A stretch of DNA of 21,865 bases. Source: Ichthyosporea sp. XGB-2017a (taxonomy: Eukaryota > Opisthokonta > Ichthyosporea). The stretch covers positions 15,603-37,467 of the forward strand of contig PDIM01010269.1 in NCBI GenBank assembly GCA_002811675.1, read 5' to 3'. The position numbers and the translations under genes are program-made. Position 1 is the stretch's first letter, and each line of letters opens with the position of its first letter. Of this stretch, positions 8,701-14,068 are shown piece by piece. The notes beneath the pieces were generated by a model, which worked only from the letters and a program-made list of their open reading frames with translations, searched no databases and was not told the origin of the DNA.

Positions 8701-10185
8701 GAATATGCGTTTTTCACCCTCCAAACATTATTTGTTGTAGGAAATTGGCTTTGGTATTTCGATTCTCCATCAGTATTTAGTATGCCCCATCGAAGAAAAT
8801 TAAGGTTTTCGAAACAAAACAACTCTGGTAATGGACTATTCATTTTTGTTTTGTCTTTGCTGGTAGCTGTTTTGCTCCTAGGAGTCCATTTAGTACACCA
8901 CTCGAAAAGTTTTTTTTACATGGGTAGCCTTTTGATGTGGACTACACCAGTTTTGATTCTTCAGTGGGTTTGTGGGGGACGAGCATTGATTGCGCACGCT
9001 CATCACCTTGTGTATGTGGTGCTTTTTAGTGTCATCCCTCTGTGGATCATTAACAAGTGGGGAATTGTTCAAGGAATATGGAGTGTAAGCACAGAGTACA
9101 CTACACCTTTAGTATTTGATCGTGTGATGCCCGTTGAGGAAGCATTGTTTTATGTATGTACTACACTCATGTGCGTGCATGGCATAACTTTGGCGACTCT
9201 ACTAAGTTGTTTGGACATGGGCGTAGTCGAAGGTTTCTGGGAAATCTTTGAATGGGGATCTGAAGGAAAGCCGTTGAGCTGGTCTATTGGAGGGTCTTTT
9301 TCTCGGCAGTGGCTGATGTCCAATGCCATTGGTATGCTTGCGTTGGTTTCTGTTTATGTGTCTGGAACCCCTTCATTGGAGTCTCAAATCTGGCTATTTG
9401 TGGTTGGCCTTGTATTTGTCGGCATTCCACATGGTGCTCTTGATGGTGCTGTTTTGATGATGACAAAAACGACAAATAGGTTGACTGTTTACCTTGCCAC
9501 CATTGCATTTGTATTTTGCTTATCGTTATTTTTCCCCAAAATGACATTTGTGTTATTTTTAGTCGTGTCCGTATATCATTTTGGTGAAGGCGATGTTCAA
9601 AGCACCTCCTCGTTTGATTTGGTAGAAATTGCAGTTCGTGGTGGGTTTATATGTGTCGGCATGTACAACAATCCCGGAGAATCTGCTTTTCTTCTGAAAC
9701 ACGCTCTGGGAGAGCCCAACATCGAGCCCTTACACATTATACTCACCAATACTCTTTATCATCTTCACGGTTTCTTTCTGTTATTGTGCATTAGCAGACG
9801 ATTGTTTCTGTCTCATGCAAATCATTTTGCCGCTGCCATTGAGATGGCTGTATTGTATTTTGTGTTTGCCACCCTTCCTTGCATGCTTTCATTTTCAATT
9901 TACTTTTTTGGGTACCATGGCCTGCGACATTTTGCTCGCGTTTCAAAATGCCAACCGAAAGCAATGTCTCTTAAACTGACCGCTGTGTACACTTTCCCCG
10001 TTTTGGTGTTTGGTAGTCTTTTATATTTATGTGGCACACGTTATCAACATCATTACCTTGACTTTATTGGGAACTTCTGGTCGGTGTTTATAAGCGTAAT
10101 TTCATGCCTCACCATCCCTCATGCGGGTTTGGTTTATTTCTTGCTGAGAAGACCTAATATAGCTGGGCACAAGAAAACGGAATAA
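5779..10185 (+). CDS. CrtI-CrtB-CrtY-Blh four-domain fusion, predicted retinal synthase
   Basis: A single 1468-residue protein predicted to convert GGPP to phytoene, lycopene, beta-carotene and then retinal. The frame opens upstream, but the first ATG is at 5779 and gives a clean signal peptide (about 1-24). Domain 1, about 30-525: CrtI-type phytoene desaturase with FAD motif GGGLSG (36-41) and C-terminal GQMTQPGPGMPPVLLSG. A hydrophobic segment follows at about 540-553. Domain 2, about 555-850: phytoene synthase with both Asp motifs, DDLVD (602-606) and RDVGED (Asp736-Asp740). Domain 3, about 865-1150: membrane lycopene cyclase of the two-repeat CrtYc/d or CarR type, with PWDN (945-948), PYEE (Glu974-975) and PVEE (Glu1120-1121). 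Domain 4, about 1195-1460: Brp/Blh beta-carotene 15,15'-dioxygenase with GIPHGALDG (His1218), YHFGEGD (His1267) and FFGYHGLRH (His1380, His1384), the expected iron-ligand pattern. All active-site motifs look intact. Domain order I-B-Y matches thraustochytrid fusions; the Blh tail is the addition. Confidence 0.93.
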   Translation: MKWLLGKSVLALAIAALLCCAAGALKNEKGPIGVIGGGLSGLSAALELHRLGFRNITIYEKQEKLGGRLRNVYSPDGKWQFNAGPSWYWMPDLMEAIFSRFSDQRAANSSFLANLTRLDPAYRVYWEGGRVVDVPGTEEGLYSWIEGKYGTLTRLGVESMFIEGQVKYEAAVTDWLWKPIGSLLDLIKCPFVWAAVSLDMFGSVESHVERYTGHPVGSLIHTLLAWPVIFLGASPRDAPAVYTLLAYAGHARGTYMYPEGDMLAVVSGLETLIGEKEGIYVCRNCTVLGVNADKQSLKAISLTVANVGTVAVDAVVASADYYFVEQQLLPKFARRYDHHFWARQALSPSCLLFFVGFNRTLEGLMHHTFFFDEPLEEHLYLVFEAHAHSRVPTFYVSSLLNSLESVGITVLVPLSPRVNGTDTDEMRDQTFKHIIGRLGRNLNISSLGSFVQFKECYGPREFSTDFNAFRGNAFGLGNVLSQSLMLKPAMQSVLSNVVFAGQMTQPGPGMPPVLLSGIMAANLLSNHEDGTDYYYQYQSFFVVLFTLILLLTWKGIAMGYSYCYCSYIMFVHAKTYWLAALLMDESGFFYIAALYSLFRVADDLVDNQWKDAKTRRKELCAFESAFYQCFTDRKQVTAHPVLPAVIDTVRAGNIDPQLFTRFFRSMHTDIHTVEFETMADLNSYMDGSAAVIGEVLVPFLIGPNEIPKYESKDIGRIKQHAADLGKAFQLTNIIRDVGEDLQLGRQYIPSSKWTKHGVLSPLHSDTNNTVQLGTVVEDMFDEASPLYESGMKGALYLPETSKKVVLLALLMYRDIHDEIRKQSYNVVNKKRIHVSWRKKLERAMTLLSLFDIARVVILHSTMTAIGLVIKHAVPLLVCMYVYVVASLLVPSFWEASYMFLHVAFTLPCITFLLFTAWIKSEWAYVRLVAQWTGILCVIANVYTIPWDNFMIWKGAWSYGPGRIIPFQVGYCPYEEYAFFTLQTLFVVGNWLWYFDSPSVFSMPHRRKLRFSKQNNSGNGLFIFVLSLLVAVLLLGVHLVHHSKSFFYMGSLLMWTTPVLILQWVCGGRALIAHAHHLVYVVLFSVIPLWIINKWGIVQGIWSVSTEYTTPLVFDRVMPVEEALFYVCTTLMCVHGITLATLLSCLDMGVVEGFWEIFEWGSEGKPLSWSIGGSFSRQWLMSNAIGMLALVSVYVSGTPSLESQIWLFVVGLVFVGIPHGALDGAVLMMTKTTNRLTVYLATIAFVFCLSLFFPKMTFVLFLVVSVYHFGEGDVQSTSSFDLVEIAVRGGFICVGMYNNPGESAFLLKHALGEPNIEPLHIILTNTLYHLHGFFLLLCISRRLFLSHANHFAAAIEMAVLYFVFATLPCMLSFSIYFFGYHGLRHFARVSKCQPKAMSLKLTAVYTFPVLVFGSLLYLCGTRYQHHYLDFIGNFWSVFISVISCLTIPHAGLVYFLLRRPNIAGHKKTE

Positions 10186-10186
10186 A
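10181..10186 (+). terminator. Polyadenylation signal overlapping the fusion gene stop codon
   Basis: AATAAA spans the TAA stop (10183-10185) of the carotenoid/retinal fusion gene. Very short 3' UTRs seem common here, since the AFG1-like gene has the same arrangement. Confidence 0.5.
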
Positions 10187-10421
10187 TACAAAGATGAGTG
10201 CAAGAAGGAAATAATTAACACTACATGCACAGCTGATATAAATATCCAATTGAGGGAACTTAGCAATTATGACCTATCCCTCTGTTATTAATGAGTCATC
10301 GATGGCTCAGGGAGTCTATTTGTGAATGTAGAAGATCCTTCCGTTGTTTGTTTGTTTCTCAGAATCTCCTTCTGTTGTTCTTTGTCTCTGTCTTTTTTAT
10401 CTTTTTTGTTTTTAAAGGGGG

Positions 10422-12418
10422 ATGATTCGCATGACATTCTTCTCCCCCTTGCTGCAGAGAGGAAGGGCCGCCCCACGTCATGGCGTTGCGCGGCCAGCAG
10501 TAATTTTTGCTAACTGGGCCCACAGCAAAAGAGAAATGAACCCACTTGTGGAATATAGCGAAAGAATAATGAGTGGCCAGTTAAGGGACGATCCAGCTCA
10601 ACTGGAGGTGATTCGGCAACTGCAAGAGCTTTATGATGCGTGTAAAGAGTATGTCCCACCCTTTCGGAAGATTATATACGAACCTCCCCTGTCCGTTGGC
10701 AATGATGATGACCAGAAAAAGACGGTAAAGAAAGAAACAAAACCATCACATGTTAAGGTGAACATGGGGTTTGACAGAGAGCACGCCCTTTGCATTCGTC
10801 CAGATTTCAGTATCTTTGGTGACGAAAACTATGAGCCATCAGTTGCTCCAAAGGGGATATACTTGCACGGAGAAGTCGGTACTGGGAAAACAATGCTCAT
10901 GAACATTTTCTACTCTTCCTTGACGTCCATTGAGCGAAAGCGCAGGGTGCACTTTAATTACTTTATGTCCTATGTGTATTCAGAAATGCACGCCCTTCGT
11001 GTATCCCGTGTGAGGCGTCTTCGGGAAGCCGCTAAAAAGGAAGATTATAAAGAGGACATTTATTTTCACAAAAAGGGGGACGACGACATTCGGGAATTGG
11101 CTGTAAAGATTGTAAATGAGTCTTGGCTGCTCTGCTTTGACGAGATGCAAGTATCTGATATTGCAACAGCCAGCATTCTCAACACTCTTTTTGAGCACCT
11201 TTATGACTTGGGAGCGGTCATTGTGTTGACATCTAATCGCCCGCCAGACCAACTTTACCTCGGCAACTTTCAAAAGGACCGGTTAAATATTTTTGTGCAG
11301 CTACTTTTGAGCAATTCCAAAGTATTTTTTATTGATTCAAAAATTGATTATCGAAGCCTCATGTTTTCCGAAAAAACGGAGAATAATCGTACATTGAGCT
11401 CGTCTGGTACCTATTTCCACCCTTTGACCACCGAAACTAAAGCAAGTCTCAACACTCAAGTTCAACATTTAATTGACACTCGCCATGCAAGCGAAAAAGA
11501 CTTGCGCGAAATTAAGGTTTATGGCCGTAAAATCTCACCAGACTTTGTGCATGGACGCCTGGCGCGTTTTCAGTTTAAGAACTTATGCGCAAAGGAATAC
11601 GGCCCTTCTGATTATCTCGCCTTATGCTCCAAATATCACACTATCGTGGTGGATTCTATTCCCGTGTTGGGAATCAAGCAAAAGGATGAAGCAAGGCGCT
11701 TTATCACCCTCATTGATGCCATGTATGAAAGCAGGGTAAAGTTTTTATGCTCAGCGTCTGATATTCCCGAAAAATTGTTTTTGCTAAAAAGGTCAGATTC
11801 CGATGAGGAGAGTGATGGCTTGGCGTCTGCCAAAGCTGTGAAGAAGAGGACCGAGGAGCTTACAACGGAAGACCAAATGCTTCTAGAAATGATGGGAGAG
11901 CTTGGTTATGATATGAAGCAAAGATTCCATGTAAGCACAATTGCCATTTTCACGGGAGAGGAAGAATGGTTTTCTTTTAAGCGAGCAGTCTCGCGAATGA
12001 AAGAAATGCAAACCGAACAGTACCTAGAACTTCCCCACAACCCTACTGTTGTTGATTTTGTACAGTCTGCCGAAGCAAAGGTAAAGAAAAGACAACATCG
12101 AAGTATATAGTTGCAAGGAAAAATTCGTTGAATTAATAGAATTTTTTTTCTGCTTTGTGTATTTTTTGTTTATTTCATTTGTCCTAGCACTCGAGCGCTG
12201 ACCAGCCGCGTCACCAACCCTTCAGTGACGATTTTTCAGATGAAGTTAGCTACAGGGAAACCATATATACCGAAAGAGCTGCGGAAAAACAGAAGCAGCT
12301 TCCTAAATTCAAAGCGAACCATTTCTGGGGCTTGCAAAACAGCTGGAGTGAAGTAACTACGACCGCTAGAAAACGCATTAGAGAGTTGATTCGAGAACGA
12401 AAAGAACCAGATAAATAA
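10422..12418 (+). CDS. AFG1: AFG1-like mitochondrial AAA ATPase, two exons
   Basis: Homologue of yeast Afg1 / human AFG1L (bacterial ZapE relative), an ATPase of the mitochondrial inner membrane involved in protein quality control. CDS is join(10422..12080, 12188..12418), 629 residues. The N-terminus (about 1-38) is basic and Ser/Ala-containing, fitting a mitochondrial presequence. Walker A is GEVGTGKT (150-157, Lys156), Walker B LLCFDEMQ (Asp240-Glu241), sensor-1-like SNRPPDQLY (272-). The family's C-terminal RRFITLIDAMYES and EMQTEQYL motifs are present. Unspliced, the frame would stop at 12110. A strong donor (AAG|GTAAAG at 12081) and acceptor (TCCTAG| at 12187) join it in phase 0 to a further 76 codons, a charged helical tail with HFWGLQNSW, ending at TAA 12416-12418. 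The exon 2 function is unknown to me. Confidence 0.92.
12081..12187 (+). other. Predicted intron in the AFG1-like gene
   Basis: 107 nt with GTAAAG at the 5' end and a T-rich tract running into TCCTAG at the 3' end. Removing it keeps the frame (phase 0 after Lys553) and bypasses an early TAG at 12108-12110. The exon beyond is open for 76 codons and ends beside an AATAAA. Without RNA data the unspliced 562-residue form cannot be excluded. Confidence 0.75.
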
Positions 12419-12419
12419 A
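12414..12419 (+). terminator. Polyadenylation signal overlapping the AFG1-like stop codon
   Basis: AATAAA overlaps the TAA stop of exon 2 (12416-12418). This placement supports exon 2 being the true 3' end of the gene. Confidence 0.5.
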
Positions 12420-12486
12420 AAGTAATAATGTGCATGTACTTTTTGTGCTCGAAGTATTTTTTTTTCTATCCACAATCGTGGACGCG

Positions 12487-12492
12487 TTTATT
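12487..12492 (-). terminator. Polyadenylation signal for the minus-strand exon
   Basis: TTTATT on the plus strand reads AATAAA on the minus strand, 37 bases beyond the TGA of the minus-strand exon at 12529-12732. It is one reason to prefer the minus-strand reading of that region. Confidence 0.45.
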
Positions 12493-12528
12493 CCCTTTTA
12501 AAATTCAAATGCCGTTCAAATGTCCTCC

Positions 12529-12732
12529 TCAGCTTTGCCCAAGTTCAGGTGGCAGAGCTGTATCCTCCTCCCGTGCTTTAGGCCGAGTGTTCCATTCCCG
12601 CTGCACGTTTTGAATGAGTTGTTCTACGGTCGGTATTTCCTCGACGTGCCCGAAGTATTTATTGAAACGAAGTCTTGGAAGCACCTTGTCAATACACTTC
12701 CCATAATTGGCAATTTTACTCGGGTCTCGGCC
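12529..12732 (-). CDS. Terminal exon of an unknown minus-strand gene (partial)
   Basis: Minus-strand frame open for 67 codons, ending at TGA (12529-12531). The translation is soluble-looking and charged, with KIANYGKCIDKVLPRLRF, VEQLIQNVQREW and a Glu/Pro-rich end; I do not recognise the family. It has no in-frame ATG and a stop directly upstream (12733-12735), so it needs an upstream exon, with possible AG acceptors at about 12726-12732. The nearest upstream sequence on this strand is the tRNA-Ala gene, so the 5' part is short or lies beyond the tRNA; I could not identify it. A plus-strand frame with an ATG (12520-12771) overlaps it codon for codon, but its Phe/Leu/Ser/Pro-rich translation and lack of 3' room make it the likelier shadow. 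Confidence 0.45.
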   Translation of the reverse strand, partial: GRDPSKIANYGKCIDKVLPRLRFNKYFGHVEEIPTVEQLIQNVQREWNTRPKAREEDTALPPELGQS

Positions 12733-12781
12733 TCAAGTGTCATCCAAATACCCAAAACTGCCAATGCATAGTAACTGATCG

Positions 12782-12854
12782 GGGGAATTAGCTCAAGTGG
12801 TAGAGCGCCCGCTTAGCATGCGGGAGGCACCGGGATCGATGCCCGGATTCTCCA
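12782..12854 (+). tRNA. tRNA-Ala (AGC)
   Basis: A full 73-nt cloverleaf. Acceptor GGGGAAT pairs with ATTCTCC and includes the G3:U70 wobble that marks alanine tRNAs; discriminator A. Anticodon stem CCCGC/GCGGG has loop TTAGCAT, anticodon AGC. T-stem CCGGG/CCCGG has loop ATCGATG. No intron and no encoded CCA, as expected for a nuclear gene. Confidence 0.97.
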
Positions 12855-12859
12855 CTGGA

Positions 12860-12867
12860 TTTTTTTT
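12860..12867 (+). terminator. RNA polymerase III T-run after tRNA-Ala
   Basis: Eight T starting five bases after the tRNA 3' end, with another run of T shortly after (about 12871-12881). Typical pol III termination. Confidence 0.75.
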
Positions 12868-13613
12868 AACTTTTTTTTTTTGAACCCCTAAACTCCTAAT
12901 GCGCCTGTCACGTGGGAAATATGCACGTGGTACACAGAGAGTATAGTTCTAGTGTCCCTTGAGGATGCGAAAAAAATACAGTTTCGAGGGTCCGAGTCCT
13001 GTATGGATGGCGATGTCCCTTGGATGGTGGACGGTGCTCTCCGGTTGGATGATGGTAAGGATGGCTTACGAGTCCCAAGGTACATGCGAAGGTACATGCG
13101 GTTGCCTATCATAACAGAGGCGACATTGCAGTGCCCCGACAATGCCGGCTCCAAAGACCTATTGCTATGATAAATTGGGAAGTAGCTGCCATCAATATTT
13201 TTGTATATGAGATAAAGGTAAGAAAAATATGTGTCCTCGGAAAGCTTAATGGGATCTATTGTTGCTCTAAAACTATTAGTACCCGGGTTCTTCGCGCCGA
13301 TATCTAGAAAGGGCAGCAGAATGGACTATCGGACTGGCTCAGATTGGGTTGACCGAATATAAAGTTATCTGTAAGAAACAATAGTTTTAAGGAAACTCAT
13401 GACAAGATGTATTTTTTGTTCAACTAATACTGAAGTTGATATAATATACAAAACGAAATCAATGCTGAAATCGAACCCAAATATAAACTCAGCTACGTTG
13501 TTTTCGCAGTCAAGTGTATACAAGGATCCATTATCTGTTTCTTTCATCAAAGAAAGCAAAGATGTCGAACTTTACAAGTACGAAACAATATTAGAGTTCT
13601 AAGCAAGAAGCAC
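12868..13613. other. Spacer between the two tRNA genes
   Basis: About 750 bases without a convincing gene. It holds two CACGTG palindromes (12909-12914 and 12924-12929) and a perfect tandem 12-mer AAGGTACATGCG (13077-13088 and 13089-13100). Open frames on both strands at 12888-13170 lack an ATG at their 5' end and a recognisable domain. From about 13160 onward the base composition turns AT-rich, unlike the flanking genes. A small ATG-started frame at 13399 is listed separately. Confidence 0.5.
13399..13602 (+). CDS. Small ORF, 67 residues, doubtful
   Basis: Starts with ATG and encodes MTRCIFCSTN followed by a Lys/Ser/Asn-rich sequence without a recognisable domain. One CxxC pair lies at the N-terminus. 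Codons are AT-rich compared with the neighbouring genes. It stops 11 bases before tRNA-Gly, leaving no room for a normal 3' UTR, and no AATAAA follows. It may be a chance frame in AT-rich DNA or a remnant. Confidence 0.2.
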   Translation: MTRCIFCSTNTEVDIIYKTKSMLKSNPNINSATLFSQSSVYKDPLSVSFIKESKDVELYKYETILEF

Positions 13614-13685
13614 ATGTTCGTTGTATAATGGTTATTATACCTGCCTTCCAAGCAGGTGATCCGGGTTCAATTCCCGGCGAACATA
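13614..13685 (+). tRNA. tRNA-Gly (TCC)
   Basis: A 72-nt cloverleaf. Acceptor ATGTTCG pairs perfectly with CGAACAT, discriminator A. Anticodon stem CCTGC/GCAGG has loop CTTCCAA, anticodon TCC (reads GGA). T-arm CCGGG-TTCAATT-CCCGG. The anticodon and T arms match eukaryotic tRNA-Gly(TCC) closely. The acceptor begins with A1:U72 instead of the usual G1:C72. Confidence 0.93.
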
Positions 13686-13695
13686 CTCGTCTATA

Positions 13696-13702
13696 TTTTT
13701 TT
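13696..13702 (+). terminator. RNA polymerase III T-run after tRNA-Gly
   Basis: Seven T, ten bases downstream of the tRNA, followed by more T-rich sequence. Confidence 0.65.
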
Positions 13703-14068
13703 CCTATTTTTTTTATTTATTTTGTTGGTTTCACTTTCGCAAAGACCAGCTCGACTTTTAAACACAGGCACCCAGAACCTCCATCACTCATAAAAGACTC
13801 CTTGACCAATTGGACCAAAACACGTGGAGTTTTTGCCTGGAGAGGCGAGGGTAGCTTTTGAGTTTTGGTTCTTTTTTGAAACATTGCAGCGAGGGAGTGT
13901 AAAGGGGATTGGGGGTCAGCTGATAAATGACTAAGGCAGTCTCTGTTATTTGTAATAGCCACGGTTAGCTGTATTTCCCATCTTCTCCTCAATAATAATT
14001 ATGTCCATTTCCTTCCTTGTTGGCTTTTGTTATTTCCTCCATGTCCTTGTGTGGAGGGAGGTGTAATC
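13703..14068. other. Spacer upstream of the DM13/DOMON/b561 gene
   Basis: No supported gene. A minus-strand frame (about 13885 down to 13717) could encode some 55 residues from an ATG but shows no domain and no nearby polyadenylation signal. The stretch should hold the promoter and 5' UTR of the gene starting at 14069; I see no clear TATA box. Confidence 0.5.

Noticed and set aside
12520-12771. 83-codon plus-strand ORF starting with ATG
   Set aside because: It is codon-aligned antisense of the minus-strand exon; its Phe/Leu/Pro/Ser-rich composition and the tRNA starting 11 bases after its stop argue against it. Not fully excluded.
12888-13170. Overlapping open frames on both strands between the tRNA genes
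   Set aside because: No ATG at the 5' end, no domain, no polyadenylation signal; likely chance.
13628-13861. ORF starting inside tRNA-Gly
   Set aside because: Its first 19 codons are the tRNA gene itself, and the rest is T-rich spacer.
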